In this document: in pieces, positions 43,367 to 51,909 of the stretch
Layout: the number at the start of each line of letters is the position of its first letter
Numbering within the stretch: position 1 is the first letter of the stretch
Assembly: GCF_023922585.1 (NCBI RefSeq)
Contig: NZ_JAMFTN010000014.1
Coordinates: 6,232-70,231 of the forward strand
Direction of reading: 5' to 3'
DNA length: 64,000 nucleotides
Source of the DNA: Aliidiomarina quisquiliarum
GTDB lineage: Bacteria; Pseudomonadota; Gammaproteobacteria; Enterobacterales; Alteromonadaceae
The notes under the pieces: model-generated
What the model saw: only the letters and a program-made list of their open reading frames with translations
Databases searched by the model: none
What the model was told of the DNA's origin: nothing
Translations under genes and position numbers: made by a program

Positions 43367-44860
43367 ATGACAAAGACAGTTAAGTTATTTATTGATGGTG
43401 AGTTTGTTGAATCAAAAGCAACGCAAATGATTCCTGTAACAAACCCAGCAACGCAAGAAGTGATCGCAGAAACACCGTGCGCCACCAACGAAGAGATGGT
43501 AGCCGCCGTAGAAAGCGCAAAAGCAGCTTTTAAAACGTGGCGTGAAGTGCCAGTTCCAGAGCGTGCCCGCTTAATGATGCGTTATCAAGCGTTGTTAAAA
43601 GAGCACCACGACGAACTAGCTACAATTCTTGCTGAAGAGTCGGGCAAAACCTTTGAAGACGCCAAAGGCGACGTATGGCGTGGTATTGAAGTAGTTGAGC
43701 AAGCCGCTAACGTGCCGTCATTAATGATGGGCGAAAGTGCTGAAAACGTTGCCCGTGGTATCGATACTTATAGCTATATACAGCCTTTGGGCGTGTGCGT
43801 AGGTATTACCCCGTTTAACTTCCCAGCTATGATCCCGCTATGGATGTTCCCACTTGCTATTGCTTGTGGTAACACCTTTATTTTAAAGCCTTCCGAGCAA
43901 AACCCTTTAACCCCAACACGTTTAGCAGAATTGTTTGCTGCAGCGGGTGCGCCTAAAGGTGTGCTACAAGTTGTCCATGGTGGTAAAGAGCAGGTTGATC
44001 ACTTACTGAATGACAAAGACGTAAAAGCCATTTCATTTGTTGGCTCGGTGCCAGTAGCACAATATATTTACCGCACCGGTACCGACAACTTGAAGCGTGT
44101 GCAAGCCTTTGCTGGGGCAAAAAACCATAGCGTTATTATGCCCGATGCGAACAAACAAACGGTTATTAACAACTTAGTAGGTGCCTCGGTTGGTGCTGCA
44201 GGCCAACGTTGTATGGCTATTTCGGTAGCGGTTTTTGTGGGTAAATCACAAGAGTGGATCGACGACTTAGCGGTAGAATTAGCCAAGGTTAAACCAGGGG
44301 TATGGACCGACAAAAACGCCGCTTATGGCCCATTGGTAAGCCCTGAAGCCAAGCAGCGGGTAATTGACATGATCGCCAAAGGTAAGGCCGAAGGCGCAGA
44401 CTGTTTAGTAGACGGTACCAACTGTACCGTTGAAGGATACCCAAATGGTAACTGGGTAGGCCCAACGTTATTTAATAACGTAACCAAAGAAATGAGCATT
44501 TATCAGCAGGAAATTTTTGGCCCGGTGCTCTGTGCTATGTCGGTTGACACTCTCGATGAAGCCTTAGAAATTGTAAACAGCAACCAATATGGTAACGGTA
44601 CGTCTATTTTCACCACTAACGGTGCCGCGGCGCGTAAATATCAGCACGAAGTAGAAGTAGGCCAAGTGGGTATTAACATTCCAATTCCAGTGCCATTACC
44701 GTTTTTCTCGTTCACTGGTTGGAAAAACTCATTCTTTGGTGACTTGCATGCCTATGGTAAACAAGCCATTCGTTTCTATTCAGAAACTAAAACCATTACC
44801 GCCCGCTGGCCAGAAAGCGAAATTGATAATGGTCCAAATATGACCATTAAACTGCAGTAA
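43367..44860 (+). CDS. mmsA: Methylmalonate-semialdehyde dehydrogenase (CoA-acylating)
   Basis: A 497-residue NAD+-dependent enzyme turning methylmalonate or malonate semialdehyde and CoA into propionyl- or acetyl-CoA. Aldehyde dehydrogenase fold with [21 protein letters not shown], the mmsA-specific [14 protein letters not shown], catalytic Cys in [13 protein letters not shown] (no general-base Glu in the usual place, as in this family), and [10 protein letters not shown]. The C-terminus KTITARWP is as in MmsA. First gene of the five-gene operon. Confidence 0.97.
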   Translation: MTKTVKLFIDGEFVESKATQMIPVTNPATQEVIAETPCATNEEMVAAVESAKAAFKTWREVPVPERARLMMRYQALLKEHHDELATILAEESGKTFEDAKGDVWRGIEVVEQAANVPSLMMGESAENVARGIDTYSYIQPLGVCVGITPFNFPAMIPLWMFPLAIACGNTFILKPSEQNPLTPTRLAELFAAAGAPKGVLQVVHGGKEQVDHLLNDKDVKAISFVGSVPVAQYIYRTGTDNLKRVQAFAGAKNHSVIMPDANKQTVINNLVGASVGAAGQRCMAISVAVFVGKSQEWIDDLAVELAKVKPGVWTDKNAAYGPLVSPEAKQRVIDMIAKGKAEGADCLVDGTNCTVEGYPNGNWVGPTLFNNVTKEMSIYQQEIFGPVLCAMSVDTLDEALEIVNSNQYGNGTSIFTTNGAAARKYQHEVEVGQVGINIPIPVPLPFFSFTGWKNSFFGDLHAYGKQAIRFYSETKTITARWPESEIDNGPNMTIKLQ

Positions 44861-44883
44861 TTGGCAATTAATAGGAGCGCGTA

Positions 44884-46041
44884 ATGAACTTTAATTTAAC
44901 CGACGATCAACAAGCGTTTGTTGCTACGGCTCGGGCCTTTGCGGAAAAAGAGCTGGCCCCGTTTGCAGCGCAGTGGGACCAAGAACACCACTTCCCTATT
45001 GACGTATTTCGCAAAGCCGGTGACATGGGCTTTATGGGTATGTATACACCAGAAAGTGCCGGTGGCTTTGGCATGACACGGCTCGACAGTGCCCTTATTT
45101 TTGAGCAGTTGGCTATGGGTTGTACTGCCACCACCGCCATGATGACCATACATAATATGGTCACTTGGATGATTGGCTCTTTTGCCAAGCAAGAGGTAAT
45201 CGACCAGTGGTGTCCCGACATGGTGATGGGGCAAAAGCTAGGCTCATATTGCTTAACCGAGCCTGGTGCTGGCTCAGACGCAGCAAGTTTACGTACTACC
45301 GCCAAAAAAGATGGCGACGAGTATGTGATTAACGGCTCGAAAATGTTTATTTCTGGCGCCGGTGAAACCGACGTTATGGTGGTGATGGCGCGCACCGGTG
45401 GCGAAGGCCCTAAAGGCATTTCCGCCATTGTGGTGCCTGCCGATGCCGCGGGTATTCACTACGGTAAAGCAGAAGAGAAAATGGGCTGGAATGCGCAGCC
45501 AACCCGCTTAGTTACTTTTGAAAACGTGCGTGTGCCAGTGGCCAATTTACTTGGCGAAGAAGGCGAAGGCTTTAAGTTTGCCATGATGGGATTAGACGGC
45601 GGGCGCATTAATATTGCCGTGTGTTCGGTGGGTACAGCGCAAGCCGCGTTAAATACAGCCCGCGACTACATGCACGAGCGTAGCCAGTTTGGTAAGCCGC
45701 TAGCGGCCTTCCAAGCCATGCAATTCAAGTTGGCCGACATGGCTACTGAATTAGTGGCGGCACGGCAAATGGTGCGGTTAGCGGCTTTTAAAGTAGACAC
45801 CAACGACACGGACAAAACCACCTACTGCGCCATGGCGAAACGTTTCGCTACCGACGTGGGCTTTCAAGTGTGTAATGAAGCCTTACAAATTCATGGCGGC
45901 TACGGCTATATTCGTGAATATCCTTTAGAGCGTTATGTACGTGACGTGCGTGTGCATCAAATTCTAGAAGGTACCAACGAAATTATGCGTTTGATTATTG
46001 CCCGCCGTTTATTAGCAGATGGAGCAGCAGAATTAATATGA
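44884..46041 (+). CDS. Acyl-CoA dehydrogenase, probably isobutyryl-CoA dehydrogenase
   Basis: A 385-residue flavoenzyme. FAD- and substrate-binding motifs YCLTEPGAGSDAASL and MFISGAGETDVMVV, the C-terminal IHGGYGYIREYPLERYVRDVRVHQILEGTNEI with the catalytic Glu near the end. The pattern and position between mmsA and the HIBYL-CoA hydrolase gene suggest it oxidises isobutyryl-CoA to methacrylyl-CoA in valine breakdown. It is most like human ACAD8 by context; a 2-methylbutyryl-CoA specificity cannot be excluded. AGGAG precedes the ATG; the stop overlaps the next start (ATGA). Confidence 0.92.
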   Translation: MNFNLTDDQQAFVATARAFAEKELAPFAAQWDQEHHFPIDVFRKAGDMGFMGMYTPESAGGFGMTRLDSALIFEQLAMGCTATTAMMTIHNMVTWMIGSFAKQEVIDQWCPDMVMGQKLGSYCLTEPGAGSDAASLRTTAKKDGDEYVINGSKMFISGAGETDVMVVMARTGGEGPKGISAIVVPADAAGIHYGKAEEKMGWNAQPTRLVTFENVRVPVANLLGEEGEGFKFAMMGLDGGRINIAVCSVGTAQAALNTARDYMHERSQFGKPLAAFQAMQFKLADMATELVAARQMVRLAAFKVDTNDTDKTTYCAMAKRFATDVGFQVCNEALQIHGGYGYIREYPLERYVRDVRVHQILEGTNEIMRLIIARRLLADGAAELI

Positions 46042-47174
46042 GTAACCTTGACGATGTAGTTTTGTTTGATACCCGCAACGCAGGTAACGGCTACAAAATA
46101 GGTGTAGCCACATTAAATTCAGAGCGTTCATTAAATGCTTTAAGTATTGACATGGTTGAGTTGTTAGAGCCGCAACTGGAGGCGTGGGCAAACGACAACA
46201 CTATTGCCTGTGTGTGGTTGCAAGGGGCTGGGGAAAAGGCTTTTTGTGCCGGTGGCGACATTGTGTCGATGTACCAAGCAGCGCAAGCACAGCCGCAAGC
46301 AATGGTGCCTGAGGTGGTCGACTTTTTTACTCGCGAGTATCAGCTTGACTACAAAATACAAACCTACCCTAAACCTTTGGTGGTTTGGGGCGACGGTTTT
46401 GTTATGGGTGGCGGGCTTGGATTAATGATTGGTGCTAGCCATCGTATTGTAACTGAACGTTCACGCTTGGCTATGCCGGAAATTACCATTGGCTTATATC
46501 CAGATGTAGGCGGTACTTATTTTTTAAGCCGTTTACCTGAAGGCATGGGATTATTTCTTGGCTTAACCGCTGCCCACGTAAACGCTGCCGATGCTTGCTG
46601 GCTTGGCATGGCCGATGTGGCATTAAATGCAGAGCAAAAAGAAAGCACCTTGCATTCCTTGGCAGCCATACCATGGACTGAAAGTGCCGAAGTGAACTGC
46701 GGATTAATTAGTGCGGTACTTGAAAAGTTAGCCAGCTATGCGCACGAATTACCAGCACCGATATTAAAGCCTTTGCACACCACCATTAAAAAGCTGATGG
46801 CTGGCGCTAACGTGAATGCCGTGGCAAAACAGTTTTTGGCCTTTAAAACGGAAGACAAAGTGTTGCTTCGTGGCCAGCAAACCTTAGCCGCCGGTTGCCC
46901 CTTAACGGCCCATATTGTATGGCAACAACTTGCCCATGGACCCAGTTTAAGCTTGGCCGAGGCATTTCAACTCGAGCTTACCTTGTCGGTAAATAGCGCT
47001 GTAAAAGGCGACTTTATTGAAGGTGTGCGGGCCTTGTTGATCGATAAGGATCGCAACCCTAAATGGCAGCACAGCGCTATTAGTGAGGTAACTGATAAAG
47101 ACTTAGACGCTATGTTTAGTTCGCCTTGGGCGGAAAACGAGCACCCATTACGCGATCTAGGCAACAACCAATAA
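46038..47174 (+). CDS. 3-hydroxyisobutyryl-CoA hydrolase (HIBCH-like)
   Basis: A 378-residue crotonase-fold enzyme. The HIBCH-specific segments are GEKAFCAGGDIVSMY, FVMGGGLGLMIGASHRIV and RLAMPEITIGLYPDVGGTYFL, with the catalytic Glu in MPEITIGL and Asp in PDVGG. Length is well above that of ordinary enoyl-CoA hydratases (about 260) and fits hydrolases of 3-hydroxyisobutyryl-CoA. It removes CoA so that the toxic methacrylyl-CoA pathway can proceed to MmsB. No separate methacrylyl-CoA hydratase is present in this operon. Confidence 0.93.
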   Translation: MSNLDDVVLFDTRNAGNGYKIGVATLNSERSLNALSIDMVELLEPQLEAWANDNTIACVWLQGAGEKAFCAGGDIVSMYQAAQAQPQAMVPEVVDFFTREYQLDYKIQTYPKPLVVWGDGFVMGGGLGLMIGASHRIVTERSRLAMPEITIGLYPDVGGTYFLSRLPEGMGLFLGLTAAHVNAADACWLGMADVALNAEQKESTLHSLAAIPWTESAEVNCGLISAVLEKLASYAHELPAPILKPLHTTIKKLMAGANVNAVAKQFLAFKTEDKVLLRGQQTLAAGCPLTAHIVWQQLAHGPSLSLAEAFQLELTLSVNSAVKGDFIEGVRALLIDKDRNPKWQHSAISEVTDKDLDAMFSSPWAENEHPLRDLGNNQ

Positions 47175-47187
47175 GGGCGAGGGTTTT

Positions 47188-48093
47188 ATGACCGCAATTG
47201 CATTTATAGGGTTAGGAAATATGGGTGGCCCCATGGCTACCAATTTAGTGAAAGCAGGCCATGCGGTAACGGTGTTCGACTTGTCGGCCGATGCGCTAGC
47301 TGCGTTAGAAGCAGCTGGTGCGCAGGTGGCATCGTCGGCTATAGCAGCGGTACAGAACGCCGAAATAGTATTTTCAATGCTGCCTGCAGATAAACATGTA
47401 TTAGGCCTGTATTTTGGCTATGCCGGCGCCGACGCTAAGGGCATTGCCGGGTTTATTCCTAAAGGCGCGCTGGTGGTTGATTCCAGCACCATTAGTGCCG
47501 AAGCCGCGCGTGAATTAGCCCAAGGCTTAACCGCAGCGGGTGTGCGCTGTATTGACGCGCCAGTGTCGGGTGGTGTTGGCGGCGCTAAAGCAGGTACTTT
47601 AACCTTCATTTGTGGTGGCGATAACGCCGACGTTGAAGAAGCACGGCCGTTACTTGAATGCATGGGCAAAGCGGTATTTACCGCCGGTGCCCACGGTGCT
47701 GGGCAAGTGGCTAAAATCTGTAACAACATGTTGCTTGGTGTACTTATGTCGGGTACTGCGGAAGCATTAAAGTTGGGTATAGACCATGGTTTAAACCCAC
47801 AAGTGTTATCGGAGATTATGCTGCAAAGTTCTGGCCGCAACTGGACTTTAGAAGTATATAACCCATGCCCAGGTGTAATGGATAATGTACCTTCGAGCAA
47901 TGATTATAATGGCGGTTTCTTGGTTGACTTAATGCTGAAAGATTTAGGCTTAGCCTTAGCAACAGCGGAGCAAACCAATTCTTCCACGCCAATGGGAAAT
48001 GCTGCGGCTGCCTTATACCAACAGCACAGTGAGCAGGGCTTTGGTAAAAAAGACTTTTCCAGTATTTTCAAATGGTTTGAACAAGGGAAATAG
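47188..48093 (+). CDS. mmsB: 3-hydroxyisobutyrate dehydrogenase
   Basis: A 301-residue NAD+-dependent enzyme giving methylmalonate semialdehyde, the substrate of MmsA. N-terminal Rossmann motif FIGLGNMGGPMA, then the family signature DAPVSGGVGGAKAGTL, catalytic Lys in GQVAKICNNMLLG, and the C-terminal SNDYNGGFLVDLMLKDLGLA. GGGCGAGGG lies before the ATG. It sits 13 bases after the hydrolase gene. Confidence 0.97.
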   Translation: MTAIAFIGLGNMGGPMATNLVKAGHAVTVFDLSADALAALEAAGAQVASSAIAAVQNAEIVFSMLPADKHVLGLYFGYAGADAKGIAGFIPKGALVVDSSTISAEAARELAQGLTAAGVRCIDAPVSGGVGGAKAGTLTFICGGDNADVEEARPLLECMGKAVFTAGAHGAGQVAKICNNMLLGVLMSGTAEALKLGIDHGLNPQVLSEIMLQSSGRNWTLEVYNPCPGVMDNVPSSNDYNGGFLVDLMLKDLGLALATAEQTNSSTPMGNAAAALYQQHSEQGFGKKDFSSIFKWFEQGK

Positions 48094-48096
48094 AAT

Positions 48097-48861
48097 ATGC
48101 AAGTTTCAGATTCAGTAATAGTAATTACCGGCGGTGCGCAGGGCTTAGGCCGTGCCATGGCAGAAAACTTTGCCACTCAAGGCGCGTCGCTAGCATTGCT
48201 AGACATGAATGCAGAACAACTAGCTGAAGCTCAGCTAGCCTGTGAAACCGCGGGCGCTAAAGTGGTACGCACTTATGTGGTCAACGTAACCGATGAAGCA
48301 GCTGTTGAAGCAACCTTTACCGCGTTAGATGCAGACTTCGATGGTATCGACGTATTAATTAACAATGCCGGCATTTTACGTGACGGTTTATTGATTAAGT
48401 GCAAAGACGGTGAAGTGACCCATAAAATGCCTCTTCAGCAGTGGCAGTCGGTAGTAGATGTTAACCTAACTGGCACATTTTTGTGTGGCCGTGAAGCAGC
48501 AGCTGCAATGGCCAAAAGTGGTCGTAAAGGCGTGATAATTAATATCTCTAGCGTGGCGCGTTCGGGTAACTTTGGCCAAACCAACTATGCAGCAACGAAA
48601 GCCGGGGTTGTGGCCATGACAGTCACCTGGGCGAAAGAGCTAGGCCGGTTTGGCATTCGCTGTGGTGCCATTGCCCCAGGCTTTATTGAAACGCCTATGA
48701 CTGCAGTTATGAAGCCAGAAGCAGTTGAGCGGGCTTTAGCAATGGTCCCTTTATCGCGTTGGGGGCAGCCAAGTGAAGTGGCCGACGCTGCACGCTTTAT
48801 TATTGAAAACGACTACTTCAGCGGCCGCGTGGTTGAAATTGACGGCGGCGTGAGGCTGTAA
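48097..48861 (+). CDS. SDR-family oxidoreductase (3-hydroxyacyl-CoA dehydrogenase-like)
   Basis: A 254-residue classical short-chain dehydrogenase: TGGAQGLGRAMA cofactor loop, DMN after the second strand (NAD preference), NNAG, catalytic Ser in INISSVARSG, and YAATK. It resembles FabG-type and short-chain 3-hydroxyacyl-CoA dehydrogenases; as the last gene of the mms operon it may serve 2-methyl-3-hydroxybutyryl-CoA or a related valine/isoleucine intermediate. The ATG lies three bases after the mmsB stop. Confidence 0.92.
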   Translation: MQVSDSVIVITGGAQGLGRAMAENFATQGASLALLDMNAEQLAEAQLACETAGAKVVRTYVVNVTDEAAVEATFTALDADFDGIDVLINNAGILRDGLLIKCKDGEVTHKMPLQQWQSVVDVNLTGTFLCGREAAAAMAKSGRKGVIINISSVARSGNFGQTNYAATKAGVVAMTVTWAKELGRFGIRCGAIAPGFIETPMTAVMKPEAVERALAMVPLSRWGQPSEVADAARFIIENDYFSGRVVEIDGGVRL

Positions 48862-48866
48862 TTGCT

Positions 48867-48934
48867 GGGGTCAGAACCAAGGCTAGACAATCGCTGAAGT
48901 GTGTAAGCTTTTAGCAACGGTTGGTTCTGACTCC
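48867..48934. repeat. REP/MITE-like inverted repeat
   Basis: GGGGTCAGAACCAA (48867-48880) and TTGGTTCTGACTCC (48921-48934) are reverse complements at 13 of 14 positions, separated by 40 bases. The termini resemble the GGGGTCAGA ends of short mobile repeats often mobilised by RAYT/IS200-like transposases. It lies between the convergent mms operon and azlD, where it could also end transcription. I saw no second copy in the window. Confidence 0.55.
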
Positions 48935-48962
48935 AATGTTTAAGACAGCAAAAGTTAGCTGG

Positions 48963-49271
48963 TTAAAAGTATCTGAACAAGGCGGCCGCTACAACGCCAC
49001 AGGCAATAGCCAGCAATGGTTTTTTGAATACCAGCATAACGCCTGCGGTGGTTAATAATGCTAACCGAGCAGCGGTATCGCCAGCGACAGCCATGGGGGC
49101 TAGCAGCGCCACCAGGACCGAGCCTGACATAGCTTGAATAAAGCGTTGTACACGCGGCCGTATGGGCACAAACGACATGGCGTATACGCCCCCCCAGCGA
49201 GTAGCAAGGGTAACTAATGCCATAGCAATGATAACCCCTAAAATACTTAGGGTAGTGGCTTCAATGCTCAT
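48963..49271 (-). CDS. azlD: AzlD-like subunit of branched-chain amino-acid exporter
   Basis: A 102-residue inner-membrane protein with about four hydrophobic segments (AMALVTLATRWGGVYAM, SGSVLVALLAPMAVAG). It matches the AzlD family, the small subunit that partners AzlC/YgaZ in exporting branched-chain or related amino acids. Its start overlaps the azlC stop by 11 bases, so the pair is translationally coupled. Placement next to the valine degradation operon is in keeping with its role. Confidence 0.9.
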   Translation of the reverse strand: MSIEATTLSILGVIIAMALVTLATRWGGVYAMSFVPIRPRVQRFIQAMSGSVLVALLAPMAVAGDTAARLALLTTAGVMLVFKKPLLAIACGVVAAALFRYF

Positions 49272-50007
49272 TTTTTTCTTCTCCTAATGATTCTTCAGTA
49301 GGCGTTTTGTCAATCACCATAGTACCTGCAATGCCCCCGGCTAAAGCGCCAACAATAACGTGACTATTTTCTGGTAAATACCAATAGGCGAGTAACGATG
49401 CGGTTGCAGCAACCACCCAGGTAATAAAAGTGGATAGGCTTTTTTGGGTGTCGAGTACTAAGGCAAGTAAAAAGCAAGCCATAACCATATCGATGCCAAA
49501 TGCCTTAGGGTTGCTAATAACATTACCAAAATAAACCCCAAGCCAAGTACCGAGCACCCAGTACAGCCACAGTGCGATACCACCACCTAATAACACCCCA
49601 AGCCCTGGCTCTTTGCGGTTAAAGGTTTGCATGGCCATGGCCCAGTTGGCATCGGAAACCACTAACATAACGCCATAGCGCTGCGCTGGTGGCAAGTGCC
49701 GTAGCCAAGGGTAAAGGGTGGCCCCCATAAGCAGGTGACGTGAATTAATAGCAAAAACCGTTAGTAAAATTGTGAATAGTGGCAGTTCAGGACCCCATAG
49801 GTCTAAAATGGCAAATTGGGCGGTGCCGGTAAACACTAGCATGCTCATGGTAAGCGTGGTTGAGTCGGCTAAGCCAGCTTGTGTAGCAGCTAAGCCAAAG
49901 GCGGCACCAAAGGCTGCGACAAACATGCCAATGGGTGCAAGCTGTTTGAAGCCCTGCCAAACCAATAATTTATTGAGTCGGTACAACTCGGAGCCGACAA
50001 CTGCCAT
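49261..50007 (-). CDS. azlC: AzlC-family amino-acid exporter
   Basis: A 248-residue protein with five to seven membrane segments. The ATG at 50007 is used because AGAAGGAA precedes it; the frame continues upstream to 50052 without support. Family motifs: LAPIGMFVAAFGAAFGLAA, VFTGTAQFAILDL, FAINSRHLLMGATLYPWL, and SDANWAMAMQ. This is the large subunit of AzlCD (YgaZH-like) exporters of branched-chain amino acids. Divergent from a small gene and a LysR regulator. Confidence 0.93.
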   Translation of the reverse strand: MAVVGSELYRLNKLLVWQGFKQLAPIGMFVAAFGAAFGLAATQAGLADSTTLTMSMLVFTGTAQFAILDLWGPELPLFTILLTVFAINSRHLLMGATLYPWLRHLPPAQRYGVMLVVSDANWAMAMQTFNRKEPGLGVLLGGGIALWLYWVLGTWLGVYFGNVISNPKAFGIDMVMACFLLALVLDTQKSLSTFITWVVAATASLLAYWYLPENSHVIVGALAGGIAGTMVIDKTPTEESLGEEKNEH

Positions 50008-50095
50008 GTGTATTCCTTCTAAAACGAGATAGATAACCTGCATGCAACACAACCAGCGGAATAATGTTAGCTAGCTACTTATTAAGCAGATGTTT

Positions 50096-50110
50096 TGTTA
50101 TGATATAACA
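50096..50110. promoter_or_regulatory. LysR-type T-N11-A palindrome between azlC and the lysR operon
   Basis: TGTTAT-GAT-ATAACA is a perfect six-base-arm palindrome of 15 bases with the T-N11-A form that LysR-type regulators bind. It lies 89 bases before the azlC ATG and 62 before the 66-residue gene, so one bound regulator could control both directions. The LysR protein encoded at 50385 is the obvious candidate. Confidence 0.45.
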
Positions 50111-50171
50111 CTAAGGTTAAAGTGAAATGAGTCGTAAAGCTATAACGACTTTAGCAACCAAGGAGTAAGTT

Positions 50172-50372
50172 ATGAGTAATGAGCAAGGGCGCGATCGCAT
50201 TTATCAAGTTTCAAGCAACCGTAGTAGTGCCAGCCATAAAGTACGCTACGTGGAAAGTTCGGCGCCAGCTGAAGGCGAGTGCCGTTTGTGCGTGGGTACA
50301 TTACCTGCACGCAAGTTTTCTAATGCTGCTGAGAATGAGGCCACTTTGACAACTACAACGGCTGATTCATAA
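50172..50372 (+). CDS. 66-residue protein with a single CxxC, unknown function
   Basis: The ATG is preceded by AAGGAG at ideal spacing, the best ribosome site in this region, so the gene is probably real. The product is polar, with a tyrosine/arginine-rich start, a CRLC pair at residues 37-40, and a low-complexity Thr/Ala/Glu tail. No membrane helix or recognised family. It lies 12 bases before the lysR gene and probably heads that operon. A six-base-arm hairpin AGTCGT/ACGACT (50129-50149) lies in its leader. Confidence 0.7.
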   Translation: MSNEQGRDRIYQVSSNRSSASHKVRYVESSAPAEGECRLCVGTLPARKFSNAAENEATLTTTTADS

Positions 50373-50384
50373 CAAAGAGCTTGT

Positions 50385-51317
50385 ATGCGCAAACTACCCC
50401 CATTGAACGCGCTCAAGTCATTTGAGGCTGCAGCGCGCCACTTAAGCTTTACTAAGGCTGCCGCTGAGCTTTTCGTTACCCAAGCGGCAGTAAGCCACCA
50501 AGTAAAAGCGCTGGAAGAATACCTTAACTTACCATTGTTTTTGCGTAGAAACAGAAACCTACTGTTAACGGAAGCTGGCCAAGCCTACTATCTTGAAATT
50601 CGCCAAATGCTTGATCATCTTACCTTGGTAACGGGGCGTATTATGCTGGCCAGTGAGCAGGGCTCATTAACGGTTTGTGTACCACCTGGTTTTGCTATTA
50701 TTTGGTTAGTGCCACGTTTAAGTAGGCTGCATGAAGCGCACCCTGAAATGGATGTACGAATAAAGGCCGTTGACGAGGTGACAGGTTCATTAACTGACTA
50801 TGTTGATGTGGCTATTTACTATGGCGCTGGCCGCTGGCAAGGGTTGCGGGCTGACCGATTACACAATGAAACATTAATACCAGTGTGTTCGCCACAGTTA
50901 CTACAAGGTGAAACCCCGCTGCAGGTACCGGCCGACTTGCATAACCATAGTTTATTACACGAAGAAACCCGTAACGCTTGGAAAGATTGGTTTGAAATGG
51001 TGGGTGAACAGCCCCCAGCAGTTAAAAGTGGTCCTATATTTAGCCACTCTGCCTTGGCTTTAAAAGCTGCTGTACACGGCCAAGGAGTGGCGCTTGCTAA
51101 TAATATATTTGCTAAGCCCGAGATAGATGCAGGCCATTTAGTGCAGGTTTTTCCGCAAGAGTTACCTACCAATGACGCGTTTTTTATGGTGTGTCGTGAG
51201 TCGCAAGCCGATGCCGGTAAAATTGCCACTTTCCGCAATTGGTTACTAAGTGAAGTGGCCCGCGACGAAACCGAGCTGGCTAAAGCGGAGCTTACGAGTG
51301 TCAAACAATCTAACTAA
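50385..51317 (+). CDS. LysR-family transcriptional regulator (GcvA-like)
   Basis: A 310-residue regulator. The opening PPLNALKSFEAAARHLSFTKAAAELFVTQAAVSHQVKALEEYL is the winged helix-turn-helix of the GcvA/AmpR branch; the remainder is the LysR substrate-binding domain (VYYGAGRW-like AIYYGAGRW, GQGVALAN). In E. coli gcvA lies just upstream of rlmM, as here with one inserted gene, so it may be the GcvA counterpart; a role in azlCD control is also possible given the divergent arrangement. The downstream gene starts inside its end. Confidence 0.92.
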   Translation: MRKLPPLNALKSFEAAARHLSFTKAAAELFVTQAAVSHQVKALEEYLNLPLFLRRNRNLLLTEAGQAYYLEIRQMLDHLTLVTGRIMLASEQGSLTVCVPPGFAIIWLVPRLSRLHEAHPEMDVRIKAVDEVTGSLTDYVDVAIYYGAGRWQGLRADRLHNETLIPVCSPQLLQGETPLQVPADLHNHSLLHEETRNAWKDWFEMVGEQPPAVKSGPIFSHSALALKAAVHGQGVALANNIFAKPEIDAGHLVQVFPQELPTNDAFFMVCRESQADAGKIATFRNWLLSEVARDETELAKAELTSVKQSN

Positions 51318-51909
51318 ATGCCCCATTGTGTTTGCGCATGGGGCGGGGGCAGGGCCCGACAGCCCATTTATGAGCACGGTTGCCAAGGCACTTGAGCAGG
51401 CAGGGCACAAGACATTTGTGTTTGAATTTCCCTATTGGCAGCAAATACGAGTAACAGGCCGTAAGCGACCCCCTAACCCCGCAGCGCAACTTGACCAAGC
51501 CATGTTGCAATACATTCATAGCCTTGATTTAACATATTTTGCTGTAATGGGAAAGTCGATGGGGGCCCGTGTTGCTTATCGTATAGCCGACACAGCGCAG
51601 GCTACGGCGGCTATTGCTTTGGGGTTCCCTTTTCATCCGCCTGGAAAAGAAACGAAACATCGGCTCAATGATCTGTATAATCAGCGCGCAAAGAATTTGA
51701 TTATACATGGCGAGCGAGATCCTTTTGGTAAGCGTTCGTGGGTGGAAGCACAACCATTACCAAGTAATGTGGAGTGTATTTGGGCCACGAATGGTGATCA
51801 TGATTTAATTCCGTCCAAAGGTGTTCAAAAACAAACGAACGAGTCTGTAAACGACCGTTGGGTTTGGGTAGCACAGCAAGTAAGTGAATGGTTGGAGAGC
51901 AATACATGA
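51298..51909 (+). CDS. Alpha/beta-hydrolase family protein (Tex30/KANL3-like)
   Basis: A 203-residue protein with GTG start at 51298 (GCGGAG seven bases upstream), overlapping the lysR end by 20 bases. The motif IVFAHGAGAGPDSPFM, the nucleophile elbow GKSMGAR, and the late Asp and His in HGERDPFG and NGDHD give the catalytic triad of small dienelactone-hydrolase-like enzymes (PF20408). The substrate is unknown. Its stop overlaps the rlmM start (ATGA), so it is in the rlmM operon. Confidence 0.88.
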   Translation: MSNNLTKCPIVFAHGAGAGPDSPFMSTVAKALEQAGHKTFVFEFPYWQQIRVTGRKRPPNPAAQLDQAMLQYIHSLDLTYFAVMGKSMGARVAYRIADTAQATAAIALGFPFHPPGKETKHRLNDLYNQRAKNLIIHGERDPFGKRSWVEAQPLPSNVECIWATNGDHDLIPSKGVQKQTNESVNDRWVWVAQQVSEWLESNT

